Positions 12,801 to 23,500 of a stretch of DNA of 64,000 nucleotides are shown here, one piece after another. The DNA is from Pyrocephalus nanus (taxonomy: Eukaryota; Chordata; Aves; Passeriformes; Tyrannidae). The position numbers and the translations under genes are program-made. The DNA is taken from NCBI GenBank assembly GCA_038380795.1, contig CM076265.1, forward strand, positions 4,142,001 to 4,206,000, read 5' to 3'. A model generated the notes under the pieces. That model was given only the letters and a program-made list of their open reading frames with translations. It ran no database searches and had not been told where the DNA came from. Positions within the stretch are counted from its first letter, which is position 1; each line of letters opens with the position of its first letter.

Positions 12801-15800
12801 TGATGGATCCATGTGCAAGGCAGAAACTACAGAGGCAGAGAAATGCATGATGCCTGAATGCCGTAAGTGTCCGGGAATTCATCTCCTCTGCTACAGGGAG
12901 GCATCGCCTGACACGTTGTCCCAGCACACAAAGAACACAGCTAAACTAGAAGCAATGTTGCTTTTACTTATTCTCCTTAAAATTAGGTTTCTTAGGGAAC
13001 GTGCATTAAGCACCACATTCACCATCAGGATGAGAGCATCAGTAAAAATAAAAAATGTTCACTGGTGTCCTATTAGTGTATGACCCACATGGTGTATCAG
13101 CAAGCCATACCTAAACAACTCTGAAGTTATGGAATATGAGGCATATTTAGTCATAAAACAAATAAAACCGTGCCCTCTCCTTTAAGCCCACGGACCATTC
13201 AGAAATCCAGGTGCTCCTTTTGTGCATTCAGCTAGCCTCACCCTTCCTATTAATATAATTTTTAATTTCTTAAGAAACATTAAGATTTTCATCAAAAGCA
13301 AAGATAAGTTTAAAAATGTTTTTGGTGGATAAAATACGGAAGTTTCACATTTTAGGCTAAGTTAATTTGACTTCCAGTTCTCTCCACTGTAACAATCCAG
13401 GGTTTTTTTACAGGAGATATGATTGAAACATAGCTTCCTGAAGTATTTATTCCTCAGATGCACTGGGGCTCTGCAGATAGGAATAAGCTACAGAAAAAGA
13501 TAGCAAAGAAAAGATATTAAAATCAAGCAAACCTTTCAATTTAATAGACTGTTTTCTGAGCTTCTTCAGCAACATCATTTAGCTTGTGACAAGAAAGTAT
13601 AATTGGCTGATGACAGATAAAACACAGGACATTTTCCACCTGTATTATTTTCAAAACTCACACCTTCGTAATTGATTTATGACAAGAATTCATTCCCTTT
13701 TTATTTTCATGTCAGATACCATCCCCTGTCTACTCTCTCCCTGGTCTGAGTGGAGTGACTGCAGTGTAACGTGTGGGAAGGGAATGAGAACCCGGCAAAG
13801 GATGCTGAAATCTGCTGCTGAGCTTGGAGACTGCAACGAGGAGCTGGAACAAGCAGAGAAATGCATGCTGCCTGAATGCCGTGAGTCTGGGCAATCCCCT
13901 GCACAGAGGAGAATAATTCCAAGTGTAACAGTCTGTGGGGCAAAACTCTATCACCATTTAAACACCACTTCTTAGGTGGAGGGATGTCAACTGTGCATTG
14001 TTTAAAAAATAATTATTACTGTTAATAGGCACCTTTAGCAATTGAGAGCTGGAACATGATCCTGTCTTAAATTCAGCTTGTCTTAACCCTGTGCTGGTGA
14101 TCAATATTGGTCAATACAGAGTGCAGGGGGAAAGAACAAATCCTCTTAGAATCCAAAGTAATCATCAGCCAAGTAAAGGGGAGAAAATTGAAGACTATTT
14201 TTAACATTCAATGCCTTTCCTTACTGTTTAGATGATACCCCTGAGACCTGCATATATTCAAACTGGTCCCCCTGGTCAGCCTGCAGCTCTTCTGCCTGTA
14301 AAAAGGGGAAGAGGATGAGGCAGAGAATGCTTAAAGCTCAGCTGGATCTCAGTGTGCCCTGCCAAGACACCCAAGATTTTCAGACTAGAAAACCTGTTCG
14401 GATTAGATCTGGTCAGAGTTGCTCAAGGCCATGCTCAGTGAAGTTTTATTATCTCCAGATATAGCAACACCATTGCCTCTCTGGGCCTCTCTTGCAGTGT
14501 CTAACCACTCTCACAGAGAAAAATATTTTTCTTGCACTTATCCAAAATTTCCCGTGTTCTATGCCCATTGCCTCTCGTCCTTCTATTGTGTATCTCTGAG
14601 GAGGATCTGTCTTGGTTTCACCTGTACCCTCCCCCTATGTAGTAGGAGACAGCAATAAGATCCTCCTCAGTTTTTTCCACCTCATGTGCTTCAGCCTGTG
14701 TTGTTTTTTTTTTCATCCTCTGGTATGTCCATGTCTCTTTTCTGCTGGGGAGCCAAGAAATGGACACAGCATTCCAGAACTGGAGTACAGTTCTGCTTCT
14801 TTAACACACTTCAGGCCACTGTTTGTGAGTGTTCCAATAGTAAATAGACCAAAATTATAAAACCTTTTTTTTTTTTTTTTGCTCAAAGGCAGAAGGTTTG
14901 CTTGGAAGGAAGGAAAGAAGAGTTAAAATCACCTGTGGGATTGATTCTTTTAGCTTACACCAAGAGCACAAAAGAGACTTTCTCCATCTTTGATACATCT
15001 ATGAACTTTGATACAGTTTGCAACCTGCAATATCATACAAGCCAGTGGATGGTGTGGAGACAGCTGCAATGATTATTTTACCTTACTCCATTAAAATCCC
15101 CCACTTGTTGGGCAGTGCAAGTTTCTAGTTGCTTTTCAGTCTTTGTGAAGGGTGATAGCCTAAGGTGCCGCTGAATGAACGAGATATGATTGCTTTTAGC
15201 GTCCTGTTGCCAGCTGGTTTATGAGGTTTTATCACAAATTACATAATTTTCCACAGAAAGTGTTGGTTAAAAAAGGCTTTTACACTGTAATTGCTCATTC
15301 AGCTTTTCTTAAATGATGTGAAAAGTCATTTTGATTATTATTCACTGGGGCTGTAAGTGTTAAGCAGTGCTGAAAGATGAAAACTTTAATGGTATTAGTG
15401 AATATGGCTTATTGCATAACACTGCCAGAAAGCAAGGCTTAGATCTCAGAGGCAGCAAATTCTTTTTAAATATAACTCGATTTTCAACAGCTTTTCATTA
15501 CAAAACAGACACATGGGTGGGAAAATTGAAGAAGATGCAGGAGAATTATTTATGTGCTCATTGTAATTTTAGTGATCTGCCAGCACCGCTCTCGAAGAAG
15601 AAATTGAGGAAAATGTCACACGACACTTCTGCTAGGAATGGACTCAGGAAATCTGAGAAGCCTGGAGTCTTAAGTTGTGTTCACGTGTTCAGGGCTTAAA
15701 AACTCATCAGGCACATCTTGCTTCTTGACCTTACGTTCAGATTTCATGGATTTTGTGTCACGTTTCTTGTTTCTCCGCAGCCATCGACTGCGAACTAACC

Positions 15801-16962
15801 GAGTGGTCCCAGTGGTCCGAGTGCAACACCTCGTGTGGAAAGGGCCACATGATCAGGACGAGGATGATTAAAATAGAGCCCCAGTTTGGAGGAACAGCGT
15901 GCCCAGAAACCGTCCAGCGCTCAAAGTGTCGAGTAAGGAAATGCCTGCGAGGCCCGGGCATGGAAAAAAGGCGCTGGAAAGAGGCCCGGGAGAAGAGGAG
16001 AAGCGAACAAGCCAAGAAGAACATAGACAGTGAACAATATCCAGGTGAGTGTGAAGCCATTTCTGGGATGCTCAAGGCTGGTTGTCTTTTCTGCAGGACA
16101 GGAGTTCCAGTGCTGCAAGAACAACTCCAGCATTTCAGCCTAGGGAAGGTTTTAGCAATAAAATAAAGCACAGCCCCTGCCGGTGTTTGCCCGTCACCAA
16201 AAACATGTGCAGTTATATTAAGGTGTGCCCTGAGTCTGGGAAAGGCTCTCTTCTGTCCACATCCCACCACTGGAAGTGTTTTAGCTACTCCACACCAAAG
16301 TATGGAATGTGAAAAAATCTGAAATTTAGACCTGGCAAAGGACTGATTGCAGTTTCTGCAGATCTGGGTGATAATCTCTATGATCCAGGTGCCTTTGAAC
16401 TTCTGAAATATTTGTTCCTGGATCCAGTGCTGAATTTTAAAACTGAAATAATTTCCATCTCAATAATCTGATTCAGATTCGGTCTTCTCTGAGAGATCTG
16501 TTAGTGCTGCTTTTTTCATTAGGGGACAATATTATCAAGTACTGATTCCTCAAATCAACAAAACATAATACCCTGAGCTATAGTTTACATTATGTGGACA
16601 GGAATTACTGCTAAGCTGTGGTTCTTGCCTGTCTGACATTTAACAATTTGTTAGTTTGTCTTTTATAATATAGATAATGTAGACAGTAAATTTCTTTTTT
16701 AATATCTTTTTTTTCAGTGTTTGACAAATGCACCTTGATTATACTTAACAGGCAGTTCTACTCCTAAAAAAAATTAACCAAATCACTTATTTTTTCAGTT
16801 TGTAGGCTGAAACCATGGACTGCTTGGACAGAATGTTCTACACTCTGTGGAGGTGGAATTCAGGAACGCTACATGATGGTGAAGAAGAGGTCCAAAAGTA
16901 CTCAGTTTACTAGTTGCAAAGACAAAAAGGAGCTAAGAGCGTGTAATGTCCATCCTTGTTAA
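9695..16962 (+). CDS. SPON1: F-spondin (spondin 1), 3' part of gene, nine coding exons
   Basis: F-spondin is a secreted extracellular-matrix glycoprotein of floor plate, neurons and other tissues that affects axon guidance and cell adhesion. Seen here: the coding exons 9695-9896, 10897-11037, 11378-11453, 11887-12069, 12412-12582, 12695-12862, 13716-13880, 15781-16044 and 16799-16962. They join in frame into about 510 C-terminal residues, all with GT-AG borders. They give the end of the spondin_N domain (SAEFSVDR...CTKDCGWVQKVVQDL), an acidic linker, then six TSRs, each with the WxxWxxC C-mannosylation signature (WSPWSAC, WITWSPC, WGEWDEC, WSEWSDC, WSQWSEC, WTAWTEC). The family is about 807 residues long, so the signal peptide, reeler domain and start of the spondin domain lie left of the window. 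All TSR exons have phase 1-1 borders, so they can be duplicated without breaking frame. Confidence 0.97.
10137..10305 (-). mobile_element. CR1 LINE 3' fragment, antisense to SPON1
   Basis: It starts with the reverse complement of the avian CR1 tail (cagaatcacaaatgggtaag, then gctggaaggaacc) and runs on into the usual antisense stretch with 'gagactccacctctccctgggcag'-type text. It sits inside a SPON1 intron. The right-hand limit is approximate. Confidence 0.85.
10897..11037 (+). CDS. SPON1: SPON1 exon: spondin-TSR linker
   Basis: A 141-nt exon made of 47 whole codons, from SPNKPTVPQEKIRPL to VVIERIARK. The acceptor is TTGCAG and the donor GTATAA. It matches the vertebrate F-spondin segment following VTYE. 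Confidence 0.96.
11378..11453 (+). CDS. SPON1: SPON1 exon: acidic linker before TSR1
   Basis: A 76-nt exon encoding GEQCNIVPDNIDDIVADLAP and an E/K-rich end. The donor GTACAT splits an Asp codon that the TSR1 exon completes (phase 1). Confidence 0.95.
11887..12069 (+). CDS. SPON1: SPON1 exon: TSR1
   Basis: It encodes DDTPETCIYSNWSPWSACSS through PCMGPGCSDE. The acceptor is TTTTTAG and the donor GTAACC, with phase 1-1 borders. This exon and its upstream intron flank are the parent of the duplicate at 14141-14383. Confidence 0.97.
12412..12582 (+). CDS. SPON1: SPON1 exon: TSR2
   Basis: It encodes DGSTCMMSDWITWSPCSVSC through CIVNEEC. The acceptor is ATTTTAG and the donor GTAAGT, with phase 1-1 borders. 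Confidence 0.97.
12695..12862 (+). CDS. SPON1: SPON1 exon: TSR3
   Basis: It encodes SPSSCLVTEWGEWDECSASC through EKCMMPEC. The acceptor is GAACAG and the donor GTAAGT, with phase 1-1 borders. Confidence 0.97.
13716..13880 (+). CDS. SPON1: SPON1 exon: TSR4
   Basis: It encodes HTIPCLLSPWSEWSDCSVTC through EKCMLPEC. The acceptor is TGTCAG and the donor GTGAGT, with phase 1-1 borders. The intron after it holds the TSR1-like duplicate. Confidence 0.97.
14232..14464 (+). pseudogene. Truncated duplicate of the SPON1 TSR1 exon
   Basis: From 14141 to 14383 the sequence repeats 11795-12038 with about ten differences by eye, covering ~90 bp of intron plus most of the TSR1 exon. The acceptor AG is kept (TGTTTAG) and the reading frame is open. 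Splicing from TSR4 would be in frame (phase 1). Three residues differ: Thr to Ala and Glu to Lys in the SSSTCEKG segment, and Pro to Gln in PCPDTQ. The copy stops after DFQ, so it lacks the last cysteines and the donor site. Its frame then runs into CR1-like sequence and ends at TAG 14462-14464. I see no good 5' splice site in the following ~80 bp, so it is probably a dead exon, or at best an alternative terminal exon. Confidence 0.85.
14384..14840 (-). mobile_element. CR1 LINE fragment, antisense
   Basis: The sequence follows the antisense CR1 3' region in order: 'tctggtcagagttgctcaag', then 'gcctctctgggcc', 'gtctaaccactctcacag', 'ttctatgcccattgcctct' and finally 'tggacacagcattccagaac'. The terminal octamer repeats of CR1 are missing at the left end, exactly where the duplicated SPON1 exon stops. 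It is diverged and the boundaries are approximate. Confidence 0.75.
15781..16044 (+). CDS. SPON1: SPON1 exon: TSR5 and basic linker
   Basis: It encodes PIDCELTEWSQWSECNTSC through VRKC, then a Lys/Arg/Glu-rich linker (RRWKEAREKRRSEQAKK) ending EQYPG/V. The acceptor is CTCCGCAG and the donor GTGAGT. The basic linker before the last TSR is typical of F-spondin. Confidence 0.97.
16799..16962 (+). CDS. SPON1: SPON1 last coding exon: TSR6 and stop
   Basis: It encodes VCRLKPWTAWTECSTLCGGG through CNVHPC and ends at TAA 16960-16962, the usual F-spondin C-terminus. The acceptor is TTTTCAG. Confidence 0.97.
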
Positions 16963-19900
16963 CAAAACACAAGGTTCCAAGTGATGCACTCTGACCTAAA
17001 TGGAAAGTCAACCTTGGTTTGTTTTTTAAAAAAAAAAAAGAACAACAACGAAAAATATAAAGTGTATATCAGTTTTCATTTTTGCAGTGTGGTTTGCTTT
17101 TTAGTCTTGCTGGTGCAAGAAAAATATTTTATAAATGTTTCCTCACAGATTTATGCTGAGAGTAAATCTTTGGTACTCCAGCCAGCCCTTAATGCATAAA
17201 AATAGTAAGTCATCATGAGTTATTTAACTAAAATACAGACATATCTGTGGACATGGAATAGCCATATAGAAATACTACTTGTAAAGACATGGGATGCATG
17301 CATATTAAAATAAGTGACGTGTTTCATATGAGGGAGGATTTCTCTCTTGATTTGATTTTAAAAATCCAAAGCAGTGCCTACATAATTACACAACTATGCC
17401 AAGGAGTAATTTCAGTAATGCTGGTTCAATAATATCAAAGGTGCATGTTTATCTTTTTACACCATTGGGTTAAGCTGATAGTCATAATATTAACAATAAT
17501 AATCCTAAATACTTTTCTTCACATGGATGCTGTGGTCCATGCAAAATGATCTTTGTTTCATTAAAACTTAAGAAGAAAATAATTTGTGCAGCTCGCTAGT
17601 GATGTCTGACCACTACACACTCAAGTCAAAACAGCACACAAAGAAAACATGTGAATGTCATAATATATTTAGATTCCACACACCTATTTTGGATCTCTCC
17701 ACTGCCTCTCAAAGTAGATACAAAACCAACAGAAATTGGTCCAGAGAGTTGCAACAGCCGTGTCACAGAAAGTTTCCCACATGAGAGACACTAAAAGATT
17801 AGATTCAGTTTCATGAGAATGTTAATCACAGGTGAAGAGGGAAATGGGTTTATAATTTACCAAAACTGGTAGAGAAAAGGTGAGCCAGGTTCTCATGTAT
17901 CCCTTATAATGAACAGAGGGAAGGGAGCCTCTGAAATGAAACAATGACAGTCTCTTAAAAAGGTAATTACAGATTGACACAAGAATACATTTACAGCACT
18001 GTCATTTATGGGTTTTTTACTCAGAGTATAGAATAATCTAAAAATTACTAAATTTGTGAAGGTTAGCCATTTGTAGATACACTAGCCAGGTTAAATTCCC
18101 TCCCTGACCACTTGAGTGATCAACAAACTGCCTGAGATTAGAAAATAGCTCCTCACTTTTCTAATTGCCATTTTATACCCTTTCCTGCAGAACTTAACCC
18201 TCATCCCTATGTGTAATCAGGCGTAATCAGCAAGACCCTTGGGCTTCACTTATTATTGGAATACAATATTGTCCTGTAGATTTAAGCAGGTTGTTGTCTT
18301 TTGGCCCAGGAAAGGCAGCATACACCTATGTCTCTACAGATGTAATAACAATGCACTGAAAATAAAGACTGTTGATGCTGACTCCTAAAACAAGCTTGAG
18401 AGAAATGAATGGAGAAAAATTAATTTTGGGGTGTCTTTAAAGCAGCCTCAAGTAATTTGAATTTACTCACTTCCTTAACACTCGGTCAAAACCCTGACAC
18501 CTGGGTTTTAAGTGTTTCCACCCTTAAAGTGTGTGCACCACAACCCACTGAGGATGTTCAGCTTCACCATCACCACCCTGGAGATCCTCTCATTACCCCT
18601 CTGTACCTGAACAGGGTGCAGCCAGACGGGCTGGTTGCATTACATCGTAGGGCTTTTTATAATTATTTCTCCACTGAACACTGCAGGGGCTGCTCAGCAC
18701 CTCCACAGCTGCTGCATCCCACCCCCTGAAAGGTATTGTACTGCTTTTTGCTTATTTGGAATGAAGGAAGGGCCAGGAAAATCATGGAACCAACCACAGG
18801 AATAAGCCTCTCCTGCTGCTGCTGCTACATGAAATGGGTGCAAGCCTGCGGTCAACCGAACGAGGAGAGAAAAAAAAAAGAACACAACGAGGTTTAATGC
18901 TAAACCCAAACATTTTACATTTTGCACAGCTTGGCTCACTTGATAATATTAATTCAGATGGTTTGCCCTCTTGGGCCTCTTCAAAAACCCTGCAGTTTAT
19001 GTCTCTGTGGCGCTGCCATTACGGCAGAGCAGCAAGTTGGTCCCTCACTAATGCTTTATGACCTTACCTTGCACATCACCCTTTTGTGACCAAAACAAAC
19101 ACCCAACAAAAAAACCAGTGGGATGATACAGAAGCTGAAGGACTGACCAGCTGAGCATATTTTGGGTGAAGAAAGAAATAGCTGCAAGAGAAGGGCTACA
19201 GTGATCAGTGCCAGGGCAGAGCTACATCTACTCACCCCCACCTACCCAACTCTGGCTGAGCTGACAGAGGCTGTCCCAGCTGAGAATATTCATTCAGAGA
19301 AATAATCTCTGAGCATAAAATGTGTGGGTTTGGAGGCTTGGATCTGCGAGAGCCTGGGACAGGGGGAGCAGAAGAAGAAAGTTTCTCCGGAATGGAAAAA
19401 GAGCGCTATGAGTTCATGAACCATATTTTATCTCATCAACCCTTATCACTGGTAAAGCTGTTCTTGCAAAACCACGCCTGTTTCGGCAAACAATCAATTA
19501 AAACCAACGTTGTATTTCCATTTTCACGTTTGTTCCAGTTCATCAAGCTGTTTTGCCCATTAAATAATCCCTTTGACAAAGGCTACATAGTCCAAATACA
19601 TCTTTAGGCATATAGGAAATATTCAGGATCTTTCTGAACGTGCCCACAAAACTGCCCATTGAAACAACCTGGCATTCCTTTCTCTGTAGTTCTCACAAAC
19701 TTGGTTCTCCATATACTTTTTTTTTTTAACTCTTAGAAGGCTGTTCATTGTGATTTCCAGTCATTTCTCTTAGGCTCATGTAAGTTACGAAAATTAGAAA
19801 TTATTTTTTCCCCCACCTTATTAATACATGAATTGACAAGGTAGATTGCACCGGGTCAAAAATGTGTGATCATTCCTGTGTAGGTTCAGTTTTTCACACT

Positions 19901-20520
19901 GTTTTTCTGTTGAAACATTTTACAAATCACTTGTCTTTCTTCTAACTTGATACAAGAGAAATATTTAAGCTTGTTACATTTTGTAAAAAAAAAAAAAAAA
20001 AAAGAAACAGACAAAAACAAAAGAAAAAATAAGAGGTTGATTTTCTAATCAGAAAACAAAAAAAAAAGAGAAAAAGCTCTGATATACAATATGTAGAAGT
20101 CTTGCATTGTTACTGTAAACTTTCTAGTAGTGTAATAGCCACTGATTATCAGTCAATAAAAATAAGAACTGTTATTGTTCTTATGTCCTGAATAATCCTG
20201 CTGAACTGAAAGCACAGATGTCACTCCAGTTTTGTAGACCTCGACTGTCAGATCTTAGCATTGTGCGTATGTTTTGGGGTTTTTTTTCTAATATACAAAC
20301 TGTAGAAGCTTTACACATAACAAAAAAGAGAAGTTAGGGGCTTATCAAATGTACAGTAGGACTCTGTGTGTGTGGCATACCAAGTTAAACAAAGTTTTGT
20401 TTAATTGCATTTTTTGATTTCCTTCTTTGTTTTTGTTTGCTGTGGAATTATGAAAAAGCTACCATGGACGTTTCTTACCAAAGTCTTGTGTAGATGTTTT
20501 GTAGGTGTCTGGCTAATACA

Positions 20521-20557
20521 TTATTATTATTATTATTGTTATTATTATTATTATTAT
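20521..20557. repeat. ATT microsatellite
   Basis: About twelve ATT units with one interruption (attgtt), in the distal SPON1 3' UTR. Confidence 0.9.
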
Positions 20558-20562
20558 TTTGG

Positions 20563-20568
20563 AATAAA
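20563..20568 (+). terminator. SPON1: Likely distal poly(A) signal of SPON1
   Basis: An AATAAA hexamer about 3.6 kb after the SPON1 stop codon. No further + strand gene signal appears before ZDHHC13. Confidence 0.5.
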
Positions 20569-20599
20569 GACATCTTTATTATGAATTTTACACTTGTAT

Positions 20600-23500
20600 G
20601 AGGTTCTGTTCAACTGATCACATACACCAAAAACCACTTATTAATATGAGGAGCCAAGTCATGTTCCTATTTACATTTTACTCCTGTTCAAGGTAATGGA
20701 ATATTGGGAGTGAGGGGATTTTACCAGAACCAGTCATTCTTTCTACTCTGAAATTGTCTGCATCAAGGTCTTTGTCAAGTGGTTTGTTGTTCTCTAGAAG
20801 TCAAAGGGTAACTCAAGAACATTACATAAATCACTGTGTTATACTCTCATGGGGGGTTTGTTGCTGTTGTTGATTTTTAATAAAAGAGAAACTATTTAAA
20901 AACAAAACATTTTAAAGCCTGGTGATACGTGAAAGGAAAAACTGCTAAAAATGAACTTCCAAAAAGTCTAGAAAACTATTTTGGGACACTGCAAGTGTAA
21001 GTGTGTCACTGATAATTACACAGAAAGCACAGAGATGAGGGGAGCCACTCTGCAATGCTGCTACTCTAGAAATCCAACTGTATGTAACATCTTGCACCCG
21101 CCTGACCTCACTTAGGGTGTGCCAAACACACCTAAACCACAGCCAGCATGGCAGAAAGATGGTGGGTGGAGCAGGTCCTCAGCTGGGATTTGTAATATCA
21201 GTAAATCAATTCACTCCCTTTCTAGAGAGAGCTGACTGTATCAGGGCCACAGAAACTGAGTTTTTGGGATGGGACAAAAAAAAACCAAACAAACAGCCAA
21301 ACCCCTGAAATTATGCACAGCTCTAAGCTAAAATCTGAACCCAATCATTGCAGGCTATCATTTCCATTTCTAATGTAGCTATTGATGCCACAGCATCTTG
21401 TCACATGGATCTTAGTCTGTAAAGCAAGTTACAATGTGTGTGTGTGTGTGTGTGTACACCTCTGTGTAAATACATACACACATATGTGGTACACAGTGTG
21501 CACATGCTGACACAATTTCTTCATGGTTTGGTTTGTTTGTTTGTTTTTGTTTTTTTTTTTTCCACTTAGGAAGCAGCATACTAACTATTGGAGGCAGGGG
21601 GAACCTTTACCAGTAAATTGAAATATGCTAAAAAAATCTCTTGCTACCAAGTTTAAGGCACTTAGTGATCTCTGCTGCACATGAAAACCCATTTAAGATC
21701 TTTATTGCAACGCTTTCAATTTTGGGACTTAGTCACTTCACGTAGCATTCTGCAAAACAAAGCAGTTATAGGCTACCTGAACGATATTGAGTTTTGCCTC
21801 CTCTGGTTTCCAAAAGACAGAACAATTTGTGCCATAACTGATGGGCACATTAGCTGCTCGGTAGACAATGACATTTTTCACTTGTGGTCTAGATAGCCTA
21901 ATGCATCTAAAATGCTAAAGCTTGGAGCTCTGCATTATCACCTTCTTTTCAGAAGTCCTCATGAACATCAGTTACTTTGCCATCAGTAATAAACTTGCAC
22001 ACACTGAGGCAGGAAAGCATTCCCTTTCTGTTTACGTACCACATTTGCACAAGTAGGAGAAATGAAGCCTCTCCTGACTCAGAGTTTGCTTCCTTTTCAT
22101 GGCAGGGTATTTTGAAACGGGTCTTTTAAAATATACATTTGATACACACTTCAAAGAAAGACCAAAAAGGTTGTTTCCAAACACAACAAGCATTTCTCAC
22201 CAAACTGTGCTGTTTGAACCAGCAGTGGCATTGCCAGCACCTGCCCAAGGGCAGCTCAGGCTGATGTCTCCGAGGGGCTCTCTCAGGAGTGTATGGCAAC
22301 ATTTGGGAAGTGCCTGGTGCTCTTGAAAGGCCAAAAAACTCTGCATGCCCCCTCCATCGTGCCAGATGCGTCCTTAGTGCATCTCATGGGCTCAGCCCCA
22401 AGGCCATCCCAACCACCACGGTCACGACAGCGCCAGTTCAAGAGCCTTGGACACTCCAGGAGGCAATGCCTGAGAGGGAAGGGCTGCAGGCAGAGTGCAA
22501 CATCTGCCTTCCAGGGCAAATCAGAAGTTCTGGCTTTAAACACAACGGTGTGAATCCCTGGACATGATCAACAGTCCCACTCTTGGTCCTCACCATTCAG
22601 ACCTTCAGTCACCAAGAGCCTTAAACACTCACCCACCCAAGGCCCAAATGCAGAAAGAACCCCCAAAGCAGTACAGCACCTACCAAAACAGCTTTATCTA
22701 AACTGCACTGAGCATCACTTGCAGAGAGCCAGTGGCTTATCCCTGCCCCTGAACAGCTCAGGACAGCAGAACAAGGGGTCTGAAAAGCATCATCCAGCTC
22801 CTGAGGAGGTAAAGCAAGCACAAAATATAGGAGTAGCCAGTGGCTAAGTCTCCTTAAGTAACCTTCCCAGATAGGACTAGTGAGGCTATGGCTAGGATTT
22901 ATACTTCTGTTTTATCAACATGAACAGTAAGCTAAAGGAGTTGGGACAACAGCTGAAAAAAACATAAATAACAGATCCCACACTTTACCCATAAACCTCA
23001 AGGTATCACACACTACTTTATCAACATATATCAGAATTTAAAAGAGAAAAAAAAAGAAGTTTTTGACTTACAGTATCTTTAAGCCCATTTCAGCAGTCAG
23101 GGAAACAAAGCAGTGTCTGGAAAAGAAAAGGAGGAGGTTAGATTGTAATATATAAGGAAAGAAAAGAAGGGATTAGATTATAACTACATCATGAATTCAA
23201 AGTGCATAAAGTTTTATGAATGGCAGAATAGAATTTTTATACCACACATAAAAAGACACACAGAGAACAAGACAGACAAGTATAGGAATAGCACTTCCAA
23301 GTGCAAACAAGCAGCTGAACTATTTGGAATGGTTAAAACATTTACATGCTCTCTCAGAAGCCATGAGGGGAAGAGGAGGGGCAGGCACTGATCTGTTCTC
23401 TGTGGTCACCAGTGACAGGACCAAGGGAACGGCCTGAAGTTGTGTCAGGGGAAGTTTAGGGTGGATATTAGAAAAAGGTTCTTCCCCCAGAGGGTGGTTG

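Larger units (their letters stand above)
16963..20590 (+). other. SPON1: SPON1 3' UTR
   Basis: AT-rich non-coding sequence follows the stop codon and no new gene signature is seen. Poly(A) signals AATAAA occur at 20155-20160 and 20563-20568. The second is followed by a GT-containing region near 20594, so it is the likely distal end. An earlier AATAAA near 18360 could give a shorter UTR. An ATT microsatellite occupies 20521-20557, just before the distal signal. The end point is inferred. Confidence 0.6.

Noticed and set aside
12408..12848. Minus-strand ORF of 146 codons antisense to SPON1 TSR2-TSR3
   Set aside because: It covers two real exons and their intron on the other strand, so it is a shadow of the TSR coding sequence.
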